From positions 1-45,665 of the forward strand of contig JAUNDE010000015.1 of NCBI GenBank assembly GCA_030526265.1: 45,665 nucleotides of DNA. Reading direction: 5' to 3'. The notes under the pieces are model-generated. The model saw nothing but the letters and a program-made list of their open reading frames with translations. It made no database searches and was not told the DNA's origin. Below are positions 8,156 to 17,537 of the stretch, in pieces (the stretch's first letter is position 1; each line of letters begins with the position of its first letter). The DNA is from Eubacteriales bacterium. Lineage in GTDB: Bacteria; Bacillota; Clostridia; Lachnospirales; Lachnospiraceae. A program made the translations under genes and the position numbers.

Positions 8156-8458
8156 CTACTCTTCGTACTGAAGGTCTTCTTCCAGTCTCTGCATGAATAT
8201 TTCGAATACTGCCTGAAGCTCTTCCTCGCTCTTTGGGCTTACATAATCGTCATCTTCACCTTCTGCATTCTCGATGATCTTAAGAATGGTCACTTCGCCT
8301 TCTTCGCTTTCAGGCTCGATCAGCACAACATACTCCTCACCCTCATACTCAATGTAGTCAAGAAGTTCAAATTCGACATCGTTCCCTTCCGGGTCAGTCA
8401 ATGTGACGATCTCAACCATTTCTTCTTCCTGCTGATTGATTTTATCTTTTTCACTCAT
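8156..8458 (-). CDS. DUF1292 family acidic protein
   Basis: From the ATG at 8458, preceded by an AAAGGAAC ribosome site, the protein has 100 residues. It is strongly acidic, with the core ITLTDPEGNDVEFELLDYIE-like segment, then EYVVLIEPESEEGEV and a C-terminal SEEELQAVFEIF helix, the DUF1292 (YrzB-like) pattern. Function is unknown in the family. In many Firmicutes such genes sit with yrzL/ruvX; here the neighbour is ribU. The longer frame to 8497 adds 13 residues without a better ribosome site. Confidence 0.85.
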   Translation of the reverse strand: MSEKDKINQQEEEMVEIVTLTDPEGNDVEFELLDYIEYEGEEYVVLIEPESEEGEVTILKIIENAEGEDDDYVSPKSEEELQAVFEIFMQRLEEDLQYEE

Positions 8459-8556
8459 AATACTGTTCCTTTCATAAAAATACTGTCTTTTCTTCATCTT
8501 ATTATAAAATACACAAAAGGAAAAGCTCTATTTTTATCGGCAGGCAATTCTCTTCA

Positions 8557-9177
8557 TTACATAGAGAAGATTGGTCTTACTTTCTTGTAGATCAGGAATA
8601 CGATAATGGAATCAAGTACTCCTTTCAGAATATTAAATGGCGCTACTGCAAATGCAATGAACGTGAACAGGCTTGTAATATTTGCATTGACAGCTGTTCC
8701 CATGCTCACGAGTGCCTCGATCGGCATTCCAAATGCCTTTCCGTATGCAGGAAGCAGAACATATGCATTGAGGAAGCATCCGGCAAATGTCATAAGAACT
8801 GTTCCGACGAGCATTCCGATGATCGCACCTTTTCTTGTGTGATTTTTTCTGTAGATCATTCCTGCAGGAACTACAAATGACACACCGAGAATAAAGTTCG
8901 CCAATTCTCCGACACCTGCTGTAACGGTACCATTGATCACAAAGTTCAGAAGGATCTTGATGAATTCAATCGCAACACCCGCAACCGGTCCCATCACGAA
9001 ACATCCGAGAAGTACAGGAACTTCACTGAAGTCGATCTCATAAAATGAAGGTGCAAACGGGAGCGGAACTTCAAAAAGCATTAATACTACGGCGATTGCT
9101 CCAAGCATACCGATCTGTGCGATCATTTTCACCTTTGAATTTGTGTTTGTTGTCTTTGCTGCTGTCTGTGTACTCAT
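8557..9177 (-). CDS. ribU: ECF transporter substrate-binding subunit for riboflavin
   Basis: The 206-residue protein has about six hydrophobic segments and the S-component traits of RibU: MIAQIGMLGAIAVVLM near the start, then PFAPSFYEIDFSEVPVLLG and the PVAGVAIEFIKILLNF segment. It binds riboflavin and works with a shared ECF energising module encoded elsewhere. An AGGAGACAAAGAA ribosome site precedes the ATG. The upstream FMN riboswitch and terminator confirm the substrate. No other gene follows closely on the strand before the DUF1292 gene 100 bp on. Confidence 0.95.
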   Translation of the reverse strand: MSTQTAAKTTNTNSKVKMIAQIGMLGAIAVVLMLFEVPLPFAPSFYEIDFSEVPVLLGCFVMGPVAGVAIEFIKILLNFVINGTVTAGVGELANFILGVSFVVPAGMIYRKNHTRKGAIIGMLVGTVLMTFAGCFLNAYVLLPAYGKAFGMPIEALVSMGTAVNANITSLFTFIAFAVAPFNILKGVLDSIIVFLIYKKVRPIFSM

Positions 9178-9248
9178 TTCTTTGTCTCCTTTTATAAAAA
9201 AATTTTATACAAGGAAAAGTTCTTCTGAAAAAACATTTCATGTGGCAG

Positions 9249-9280
9249 AAAAAGACCCCGATACATCTGTACCGGGGTCT
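9249..9280 (-). terminator. Riboswitch expression-platform terminator before ribU
   Basis: GACCCCG/CGGGGTC arms (9254-9260 and 9273-9279) form a strong hairpin followed on the minus strand by a U-run (positions 9253-9249). It lies between the FMN aptamer and ribU, so FMN binding would end transcription here. Confidence 0.88.
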
Positions 9281-9305
9281 GAGTATACATCTGTCTGTCG
9301 CACAA

Positions 9306-9424
9306 TTCTTCTCTCATCCAGACTTTACTGTCGGTTCTGGAGTTTCACCAGATCAGCCATCATACATCGTATGACAGGTCGCGGACTATACCGCCGGTTG
9401 GGACTTGCACCCGACCCCGAAGAA
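9306..9424 (-). promoter_or_regulatory. FMN riboswitch (RFN element) controlling ribU
   Basis: Read on the minus strand the block shows the conserved RFN pieces in order: TTCGGGGTCGGGTGCAAGTC, then CCAACCGGCGGTATAGTCCG, a variable hairpin (9344-9380 region), GGTGAAACTCCAGAACCGAC, and the closing AGTAAAGTCTGGATGAGAGA. The two ends pair (CTTC/GAAG). It binds FMN and, with the downstream terminator, turns off ribU when FMN is plentiful. All core segments are intact. Confidence 0.96.
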
Positions 9425-9446
9425 TCAATTCCTTATTACGGAAGTT

Positions 9447-9475
9447 ATTATACTCCATACTTTTCTGTTTTTCAA
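9447..9475 (-). promoter_or_regulatory. Sigma-A promoter of the riboswitch-ribU unit
   Basis: TTGAAA (9475-9470), a 17-bp spacer and TATAAT (9452-9447) lie about 20 bp upstream of the aptamer on the minus strand. Confidence 0.85.
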
Positions 9476-9487
9476 CACAATTTATTT

Positions 9488-9525
9488 TTTCAAGTCAAAC
9501 GCATGTGAAACTTGACGCACGATTC
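9488..9525. repeat. Dispersed ~32-bp element, copy A
   Basis: TTCAAGTCAAACGCATGTGA followed by AACTTGACGCACG resembles the segment at 15486-15518 (TTCAAGTCGAACGCACGTGA followed by GATTTGGCTCGCG), with about 26 of 33 bases equal. Both lie just past the 3' end of minus-strand genes (here the aldo/keto reductase) and both can pair CAAGT with RYTTG. Confidence 0.55.
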
Positions 9526-9589
9526 TGGTCAGCTTAAGCTGACATCTTTCTTCTCGGAATCGCTGCGCATCCATGACACTCTGAGCACT

Positions 9590-10771
9590 TTACCAGAACA
9601 GATGCAGTTTCCCGAGTATCTTCAGGCCGATCTTATAATAGAACGGCAAAAGCACGCCGTCTGCCTCCTGCAGTTTCTCCCGGATATTCAGATGCTGCGG
9701 GCAGTGACGCTCGCATTTCCCGCATCTTACGCAGGCACTGACCGGGACGAAATCTTTCTGCAAACATACAGTCTGCAGATATTCATGTCTTCCGTCGCCT
9801 TTTTTCTCTGTATACATATGATTGTAACAGCGAAATGCGGCAGGAATGTCAATTCCCTTCGGGCACGGCATACAATATCCACATCCGGTACAGCCTACTT
9901 TCAGCGTTCTCTGAATCTCCTCTTTGACCTTTTCGATCATCGCAAAATCTTCTTCCCGGAGCGCCCCTTCCTTCACATCGGATGCGATCCGCATGTTTTC
10001 CTCTACCATCTCCGAAGAATTCATACCGGAAAGCACACAGGTCACTTCCGGCTGATCCCACAGCCAGCGAAATGCCCACTCTGCCGCGCTGTATCCTCTC
10101 TCATTCTCCGCGATCAGCTTCTTCGCCTGCTCCGGTAAGAGATCCACAAGCTTGCCGCCGCGAAGAGGCTCCATAATGATAACAGGAATACCTTTCTTCG
10201 CTGCCGCTTCCAGTCCTTTTCTTCCCGCCTGCGTGTGCTCATCCATGTAATTATACTGGATCTGGCAGAAATCCCAGTCATATGCATCCAGAATCTGAAG
10301 AAACATCTCTGTATTTCCGTGGAAAGAAAATCCGATATTCCGGATCTTACCTTCCTTTTTCTTCTGGTCGATCCACTCTTCGATTCCAAGTTCCTTTAAT
10401 TTATTCCACGCGCCGATATCGGTCAGCATATGCATCAGATAATAATCGATATAATCGGTGCGGAGACGGTGCAGCTGCTCATTGAAATATTTTTCGATCG
10501 CACCTTTCGTCTTGATCAGATACTGCGGAAGCTTCGTCGCAATATTCACGTCCTTCCGGCACTGGTTTCTCTCAAATATTTCTCCGACTGCCACTTCACT
10601 TCCCGGGTAAATGTATGCCGTATCAAAATAGTTCACACCGCCTCTCACTGCCTGCATCAGCTCTTTTTCTGCCTTGTCGAGATCGATATTGTTTCCGTTC
10701 TTCGTAAACCTCATACAGCCATATCCAAGTAATGAGATCGGTTCTCCATGTCTGTCATTTCTATACTGCAT
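9590..10771 (-). CDS. Aldo/keto reductase with C-terminal 4Fe-4S domain
   Basis: The 393-residue protein has an N-terminal aldo/keto reductase barrel: catalytic Asp50 and Tyr53 in NYFDTAYIYPG, Lys80 in NIATKLP. The last ~100 residues carry cysteine clusters, CTGCGYCMPCPKG (about 296-308) and CVRCGKCERHCPQHL (about 350-364), of the ferredoxin type. Such fused reductases are common in clostridia and reduce unknown carbonyls with electrons from the clusters. It starts 1 base after the tex stop, so it is in the tex operon. Substrate unknown. Confidence 0.9.
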   Translation of the reverse strand: MQYRNDRHGEPISLLGYGCMRFTKNGNNIDLDKAEKELMQAVRGGVNYFDTAYIYPGSEVAVGEIFERNQCRKDVNIATKLPQYLIKTKGAIEKYFNEQLHRLRTDYIDYYLMHMLTDIGAWNKLKELGIEEWIDQKKKEGKIRNIGFSFHGNTEMFLQILDAYDWDFCQIQYNYMDEHTQAGRKGLEAAAKKGIPVIIMEPLRGGKLVDLLPEQAKKLIAENERGYSAAEWAFRWLWDQPEVTCVLSGMNSSEMVEENMRIASDVKEGALREEDFAMIEKVKEEIQRTLKVGCTGCGYCMPCPKGIDIPAAFRCYNHMYTEKKGDGRHEYLQTVCLQKDFVPVSACVRCGKCERHCPQHLNIREKLQEADGVLLPFYYKIGLKILGKLHLFW

Positions 10772-10772
10772 T

Positions 10773-12929
10773 TTATGAAATTCCTTTCATCGTAAGCGCA
10801 ATTCTCTTTTTCTTCATATCCACACTCAGGACTTTGACATCCACGATATCGCCGACACTTACAACTTCCAGTGGGTGCTTGACAAATTTCTTATCTGACA
10901 GCTCGGAAATATGTACGAGTCCGTCCTGATGCACACCAATGTCAACAAACACACCGAAATCGATAACATTTCTGACGGTTCCCTTTAAGATCATGCCTTC
11001 TGTCAGATCTTTCATATCAAGCACATCCGTGCGCAGGATCGGCTTCGGCATTTCATCTCGAGGGTCACGTCCCGGTTTTTCCAGTTCTTTTACGATATCG
11101 CGGAGTGTGATCTCGCCGACCCCGAGCTCTTTCGCAAGCTTATTGTAATCTTTGATCGTAAGAGAAAGTCCGACAAGCTTGCCGCCGTGAATATCTTCGA
11201 GTTTGAATCCCTGTTTTTCAAGAAGCTTCCCGGCCGCTTCATAAGACTCCGGATGCACACTCGTTCCGTCAAGCGGATTGTCCCCGCCATTGATCCTCAT
11301 AAATCCGGCACACTGTTCAAACGCTTTCGGTCCAAGCTTCGCAACTTTCAGAAGCTGCTTTCTGTTTGTGAAGCTTCCGTTTTCCTCCCGGTATGCAACA
11401 ATATTTTTCGCGATCGTTCCGGAAATGCCGGAAATATACGAAAGGAGCGGTGCAGACGCCGTATTCAGATCGACACCGACCTTATTTACACAATCTTCCA
11501 CAACACCGGTCAGAGCTTCACTCAGCTTCTTCTGATTCATATCATGCTGGTACTGACCGACGCCGATCGACTTCGGATCGATCTTTACAAGTTCTGCAAG
11601 TGGGTCCTGCAGTCTTCTTGCAATCGAGGTCGCACTTCTCTGCCCCACATCAAACTTCGGAAATTCTTCCGTCGCAAGCTTGCTTGCCGAATAGACAGAA
11701 GCTCCCGCTTCATTCACGATCACGTACTGAACCTTTTCCGGGATCTCCTTCAAAAGATCGACGATGACCTGCTCTGACTCTCTGGAAGCAGTTCCGTTTC
11801 CAAGTGAGATCAGGGTGATATTGTATTTCTTTATGATCTTCTTTAACAGATCCTTTGAAGCCTGGATCTTCTGTGGTGTCGTCGGCGCTGTTGGATAGAT
11901 GACTGTCGTTCCGATCACCTTACCCGTCGGATCTACCACTGCAAGTTTACATCCGGTACGGAATGCCGGATCCCATCCAAGGACTGTCTGCCCCACGATC
12001 GGCGGCTGCATCAGAAGCTGCTCAAGATTCTTTCCAAACACAGCGATCGCACCATCCTCAGCCTTTTCAGTGAGGTCGTTTCGGATCTCACGCTCAATCG
12101 CAGGCATAATCAGACGACGGTAGCCGTCCTCGATCGCTTCCCTGAGGACCGGTGTCGTAAATTCATTCTTTTTGTGAATAATCTGCTTCTCCATATAACG
12201 AAGGATCTCCTCTTCCGGAGCCTCCACCTTCACCGTCAGGAATTTCTCTTTCTCCCCACGGTTCAGCGCAAGGATCCTGTGACCGACAAGTTTCCTGACC
12301 GGCTCCTCAAAATCGTAGTACATCTCGTATACCGATTCTGCCTCTTCATCTTTTGCCTTGGAGACGATTTTCCCGAGTTCTGTTGTCCTCTTACGGATCC
12401 AGCTTCTGAAATCCGCATTATCAGATACACCCTCAGCGATAATATCCATCGCTCCCGCGATCGCGTCTTTCACAGATCCGACTTCTTTCTCCGGATCCAC
12501 ATAGTCTGCGGCGAGCTCCTCGACCGGAGCTTTCGCATTCTGAAGCAGGATCAGTGATGCAAGCGGCTCCAGACCGCGTTCTTTCGCGATCATCGCCCTC
12601 GTTCTCCTCTTCGGGCGATACGGCCGGTACAGATCCTCAACGACCACCTGTGTCTGTGCCGCAAGGATCTGCTCTTTCAGTTCTTCTGTCATCTTCCCCT
12701 GCTCGGTAATGCTCGCAATGACCTGTTCTTTCTTTTCTTCAAGGTTTCGAAGGTATGTAAGTCTCTCTGCCAGTTTTCTGAGCTGTTCGTCATCCAGTGT
12801 TCCATGCGCTTCTTTACGATATCGAGCGATAAATGGAATCGTATTTCCTTCATCGATCAGCTGCACAGCAGCATCCACCTGCCACTGATGAACGCCCAGT
12901 TCCTCTGCTATTTTCTTATTAATATCCAT
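10773..12929 (-). CDS. tex: Tex-family RNA-binding transcription accessory protein
   Basis: The 718-residue protein has the full Tex layout: N-terminal helical region, YqgF-like RNase H fold (LGWDPAFRTGCKLAVVDPTG, about 320-340), helix-hairpin-helix region (LLSYISGISGTIAKNIVAYR, about 500-520) and a C-terminal S1 domain (TVRNVIDFGVFVDIGVHQDG, about 654-673). It is cytoplasmic and interacts with RNA and transcription complexes. Its promoter lies in the gap shared with the divergent TetR gene. The aldo/keto reductase follows immediately. Confidence 0.96.
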   Translation of the reverse strand: MDINKKIAEELGVHQWQVDAAVQLIDEGNTIPFIARYRKEAHGTLDDEQLRKLAERLTYLRNLEEKKEQVIASITEQGKMTEELKEQILAAQTQVVVEDLYRPYRPKRRTRAMIAKERGLEPLASLILLQNAKAPVEELAADYVDPEKEVGSVKDAIAGAMDIIAEGVSDNADFRSWIRKRTTELGKIVSKAKDEEAESVYEMYYDFEEPVRKLVGHRILALNRGEKEKFLTVKVEAPEEEILRYMEKQIIHKKNEFTTPVLREAIEDGYRRLIMPAIEREIRNDLTEKAEDGAIAVFGKNLEQLLMQPPIVGQTVLGWDPAFRTGCKLAVVDPTGKVIGTTVIYPTAPTTPQKIQASKDLLKKIIKKYNITLISLGNGTASRESEQVIVDLLKEIPEKVQYVIVNEAGASVYSASKLATEEFPKFDVGQRSATSIARRLQDPLAELVKIDPKSIGVGQYQHDMNQKKLSEALTGVVEDCVNKVGVDLNTASAPLLSYISGISGTIAKNIVAYREENGSFTNRKQLLKVAKLGPKAFEQCAGFMRINGGDNPLDGTSVHPESYEAAGKLLEKQGFKLEDIHGGKLVGLSLTIKDYNKLAKELGVGEITLRDIVKELEKPGRDPRDEMPKPILRTDVLDMKDLTEGMILKGTVRNVIDFGVFVDIGVHQDGLVHISELSDKKFVKHPLEVVSVGDIVDVKVLSVDMKKKRIALTMKGIS

Positions 12930-12989
12930 CTCTCTGATTTCTTTACAGGATCATGATGATCCCTGTCCTTTCTTTCATTAACATCATAC

Positions 12990-13018
12990 AGTATACCTTT
13001 TTCACATCTGTATTACAA
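12990..13018 (-). promoter_or_regulatory. Sigma-A promoter of tex
   Basis: TTGTAA (13018-13013), 17-bp spacer and TATACT (12995-12990) on the minus strand. The leader is about 55 nt and contains a GGATCATGATGATCC palindrome. Confidence 0.75.
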
Positions 13019-13061
13019 ACATTTTTCATTACAATCCATTTACAGAGTCTGCTCTGTTTTC

Positions 13062-13090
13062 TTGAAACCATCCGTCATTTGTGTTACAAT
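13062..13090 (+). promoter_or_regulatory. Sigma-A promoter of the TetR regulator gene
   Basis: TTGAAA (13062-13067), 17-bp spacer and TACAAT (13085-13090). It leaves an approximately 125-nt leader with two small hairpins (CTGAGG/CCTCAG at 13100-13144, and GTTGGG/CCCAAC at about 13152-13173). Confidence 0.75.
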
Positions 13091-13182
13091 TAACAATATG
13101 CTGAGGTGTATTGCAAACCAGATTTTCAGAAAACATTCCTCAGTTATCATAGTTGGGGGCTTTCGATCCCAACATCATTATG

Positions 13183-13200
13183 TTTTGATTTTTATCAAAA
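13183..13200. promoter_or_regulatory. 18-bp palindrome with FNR-box form before the TetR gene
   Basis: TTTTGAT-TTTT-ATCAAAA contains a perfect TTGAT-N4-ATCAA, the FNR consensus of proteobacteria. It lies about 90 bp downstream of the promoter start and 22 bp before the ATG, so a protein bound here would repress. TetR self-repression or an FNR/CRP-family protein are both possible. Confidence 0.5.
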
Positions 13201-13222
13201 GTAGTAAAGGAGATCATTCTCA

Positions 13223-13825
13223 ATGATAAACACACAGGAATTATCTAAACAGCAGCAGAAATCCAAAGAAACAAAAGGCCGGATTTTCCACGCTGCGAAA
13301 ACGATTTTACAGCAAAAAGGTTACGAGGCTCTCTCGATCAAAAACATATGCGAGGAAGCCGGCGTTTCGAACGGAAGCTTTTATCATCATTTCAAAACAA
13401 AAGATGACCTGCTTTCATATTATATTGAAGAAAATCCAAGCATCAATCCGGATCTTCTCGCGCTCCCGTCGAATGCAGAAGAAGCGAAAACGACCATCGT
13501 TCATGTCTATCTGAACTATGTCCAGTACTGCCGCGAGCTCGGAGTATCCTTCATGGCAAATTATTACACACCAAAGAATCAGTCCTTAAATCCGGACACA
13601 CGTACTGAGCGTCCTTACCCGATCGTAACGGTATCGAGCTATCTGCAGAAATCGATCGAGGCAGGTACAATTTCTTTGAAACATTCACTGGAAGATGTCA
13701 GCACCGATATTCGAATGATCGTGATCGGAAACGTTTTCGAATGGTGTCTGAAAAGCGGAGATGCCGACTTCGAAACGAATATGCGGCGTTCTCTGGAAAG
13801 TTATCTGGACGGAGTGATCGAATAG
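13223..13825 (+). CDS. TetR/AcrR family transcriptional regulator
   Basis: The 200-residue protein has the TetR DNA-binding head at about residues 17-65: GRIFHAAKTILQQKGYEALS then IKNICEEAGVSNGSFYHHFK, with the conserved YHHF-K end. The C-terminal ligand domain is not recognisable by sequence. A AAAGGAGA ribosome site precedes the ATG. It lies 88 bp upstream of hydG on the same strand, with a separate promoter and an inverted pair of sequence arms between them, so it probably regulates itself and hydG. The ligand is unknown. Confidence 0.9.
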   Translation: MINTQELSKQQQKSKETKGRIFHAAKTILQQKGYEALSIKNICEEAGVSNGSFYHHFKTKDDLLSYYIEENPSINPDLLALPSNAEEAKTTIVHVYLNYVQYCRELGVSFMANYYTPKNQSLNPDTRTERPYPIVTVSSYLQKSIEAGTISLKHSLEDVSTDIRMIVIGNVFEWCLKSGDADFETNMRRSLESYLDGVIE

Positions 13826-13830
13826 CGATT

Positions 13831-13894
13831 TTGTCTATTAATAAACGATGATTGTACAAAAAATTCTCTGGTGCTATGATATTTATTAAGACAA
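13831..13894. promoter_or_regulatory. hydG promoter flanked by inverted arms
   Basis: The promoter TTGTAC (13852-13857), 17-bp spacer, TATGAT (13875-13880) is bracketed by TTGTCTATTAATAAA (13831-13845) and its near-complement TTTATTAAGACAA (13882-13894). The arms sit just before the -35 and just after the -10, a layout fitting an operator pair for the adjacent TetR protein. Confidence 0.6.
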
Positions 13895-13913
13895 GATAGA
13901 AAAGGAGCTTCAA

Positions 13914-15338
13914 ATGATGTATGACGTAAATTCAAAAATCGCTGATGAATTTATCAATCACGACGAAATATTAGACACTCTCGCCTATGCAGATGAGAAT
14001 AAAGACAACCTGGATTTGATCGAGAAATTAATCGAGAAGGCTGCCTTGAGAAAGGGCTTGTCGCACAGAGAGGCATCGGTTCTTCTGGCATGTACCGATG
14101 CAGAGATGAACGAAAAGATTTTTAAACTGGCAGAACAGATCAAAAAGGATTTCTACGGAAACCGTATTGTCATGTTTGCCCCGCTTTATCTGTCAAATTA
14201 CTGTATCAACGGATGTACGTACTGTCCTTACCACGCAAAGAACAAACACATCGCGAGAAAGCAGCTGACGCAGGAAGAGATCCGAAAAGAAGTCATCGCA
14301 CTTCAGGACATGGGACATAAGCGTCTCGCTCTGGAGGCCGGCGAACATCCAACGAAAAATACGATGGATTACTACCTCAAATCAATCGACACGATCTACA
14401 GCATCAAACACAAAAACGGTGCGATCCGACGTGTGAATATTAATATTGCAGCGACAACGGTCGATAATTACCGTCTGTTGAAGGAAGCCGGAATCGGAAC
14501 ATATATCCTGTTCCAGGAGACCTACCACAAGGAAAGCTACAAGATGCTCCACCCGACAGGTCCGAAGAGTGATTACGATTATCACACAACTGCCATGGAC
14601 CGTGCAATGGAGGGCGGCATCGACGATGTCGGTATCGGCGTATTGTTTGGACTTGACAAATACCGCTATGAATTCGCAGGACTTCTGATGCACGCAGAGC
14701 ATCTGGAAGCAGCATTTGGCGTCGGCCCTCACACGATCAGTGTCCCAAGACTTCGCAATGCGGATGATATCGATGCGTCTTCATTCAAAAACGGAATCGA
14801 CGATGACACATTCGCAAAGATCGTTGCCTGCATCCGAATCGCTGTTCCTTATACCGGAATGATCATCTCCACAAGAGAGAGCCAGAAGGTGCGTGAACGC
14901 GTGCTTCACTTAGGTGTCTCTCAGATCAGCGGAGGATCAAAGACTTCTGTCGGCGGATATGCCGAGCCGGAGCTGGAAGATGAGAAGTCTGAGCAGTTCG
15001 ATGTCATTGACAACCGGACGCTCGACGAAGTCGTTCGCTGGCTTATGGAGATGGATTACATACCAAGCTTCTGTACCGCATGCTACAGAGAAGGACGTAC
15101 CGGAGACCGCTTCATGTCTCTCTGCAAGAGCGGGCAGATCCAGAACTGCTGCCATCCGAATGCACTGATGACACTTCAGGAGTACCTGATGGATTACGCT
15201 TCTCCTGAGACAAGAGCGATCGGCGACCGGATCATCGACAGAGAGATCCTCAATGTACCGAATCCGAAAGCAAGAGCGATCGTAACAGAGAATCTTCGGT
15301 TGATCCGCGAGAACAACCGGCGTGATTTCAGATTCTAG
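13914..15338 (+). CDS. hydG: [FeFe]-hydrogenase maturase HydG (radical SAM tyrosine lyase)
   Basis: The 474-residue protein matches HydG in size and layout. The radical-SAM cluster motif CX3CX2C is C97-ING-C101-TY-C104. The second cluster motif CX2CX22C, which separates HydG from ThiH, is C387, C390 and C413. HydG cleaves tyrosine to make CO and cyanide for the H-cluster. AAAAGGAGC precedes the ATG at 13914. hydE, hydF and the hydrogenase are not nearby; only the TetR gene is. A bidirectional terminator follows. Identification is firm because both motifs are present. Confidence 0.95.
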   Translation: MMYDVNSKIADEFINHDEILDTLAYADENKDNLDLIEKLIEKAALRKGLSHREASVLLACTDAEMNEKIFKLAEQIKKDFYGNRIVMFAPLYLSNYCINGCTYCPYHAKNKHIARKQLTQEEIRKEVIALQDMGHKRLALEAGEHPTKNTMDYYLKSIDTIYSIKHKNGAIRRVNINIAATTVDNYRLLKEAGIGTYILFQETYHKESYKMLHPTGPKSDYDYHTTAMDRAMEGGIDDVGIGVLFGLDKYRYEFAGLLMHAEHLEAAFGVGPHTISVPRLRNADDIDASSFKNGIDDDTFAKIVACIRIAVPYTGMIISTRESQKVRERVLHLGVSQISGGSKTSVGGYAEPELEDEKSEQFDVIDNRTLDEVVRWLMEMDYIPSFCTACYREGRTGDRFMSLCKSGQIQNCCHPNALMTLQEYLMDYASPETRAIGDRIIDREILNVPNPKARAIVTENLRLIRENNRRDFRF

Positions 15339-15390
15339 TTTCCAATGATCTGCTCATGCTTATAAGGTTCTCTTTGAACATATACAAGCA

Positions 15391-15440
15391 AAAAGGCTGG
15401 GGAATCTGTGATTTACTCACTTGATTCCTCAGCCTCTTTT
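15391..15440. terminator. Bidirectional terminator between hydG and glpK
   Basis: GGCTGGGGAATC (15395-15406) pairs with GATTCCTCAGCC (15423-15434) with one wobble. TCTTTT follows on plus, and a TTTTTGC run on minus. It can end both hydG and glpK transcripts. Confidence 0.85.
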
Positions 15441-15485
15441 ATGTGAAAAATATATTAGAAAACTCCTTGTGAATTTCCTTTATAC

Positions 15486-15521
15486 TTCAAGTCGAACGCA
15501 CGTGAGATTTGGCTCGCGAAA
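15486..15521. repeat. Dispersed ~32-bp element, copy B
   Basis: Copy of the element at 9488-9525 (TTCAAGTCGAACGCACGTGA then GATTTGGCTCGCG), here about 15 bp beyond the glpK stop. CAAGTC can pair with GATTTG using one wobble. Confidence 0.55.
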
Positions 15522-15536
15522 AGGAAAATTCTGCGT

Positions 15537-17117
<1,581 letters not shown>

Positions 17118-17156
17118 TTATTTTAACCCGAAGCGTTACATTTGTCCCGCAAAATA

Positions 17157-17525
17157 TTAATTGTCTGTGTAAATATTCTTTGTTGCGATGACATTTACAC
17201 CCGTATCCGCAACATTTTCAAGTACGATCTGACCGATCGATACCGGAGCCGTAAGCTCCACTTCTCTGAGTGCCTTTACGCAGTCAAATATTTTCCCCTT
17301 CGGAATATCTGACTCTGTCTTTACAGAGACACTCGCCAGATGACCTCCCGTCACTTTCACAGATGATGTCACGATACGCCTTGGGTCTGTCATCTCTTTC
17401 CTTGCATAATCCGCTCCGCGCGGGCATGTATTTCCTGTGACACTGATCGTCTTATCATCCTCAATCGTTACGTTCAAATTACAGCCCAAAGGGCATCCGA
17501 TACATACCAACTGTTTCATTTCCAT
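17157..17525 (-). CDS. DUF1667 iron-sulfur protein, likely subunit of a glycerol-3-phosphate dehydrogenase
   Basis: The 122-residue protein has four N-terminal cysteines, C8, C11, C15 (CIGCPLGC) and C34 (CPRG), which would hold an Fe-S cluster. The family is found almost always next to the two FAD enzymes encoded just upstream. The three probably form a GlpABC-like complex. It begins 12 bases behind the FAD oxidoreductase gene. The role in electron transfer is inferred. Confidence 0.85.
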   Translation of the reverse strand: MEMKQLVCIGCPLGCNLNVTIEDDKTISVTGNTCPRGADYARKEMTDPRRIVTSSVKVTGGHLASVSVKTESDIPKGKIFDCVKALREVELTAPVSIGQIVLENVADTGVNVIATKNIYTDN

Positions 17526-17537
17526 TTTTTTGCCCTC

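Noticed and set aside
9512-10138. 208-codon plus-strand frame opposite the aldo/keto reductase
   Set aside because: Antisense to a gene with intact catalytic and Fe-S motifs; composition is not protein-like.
15486-15521. CAAGTCGAACG resembles the 5' part of 16S rRNA
   Set aside because: The match stops after about 11 bases and no other rRNA sequence follows; the similar element at 9488 has a different base there.
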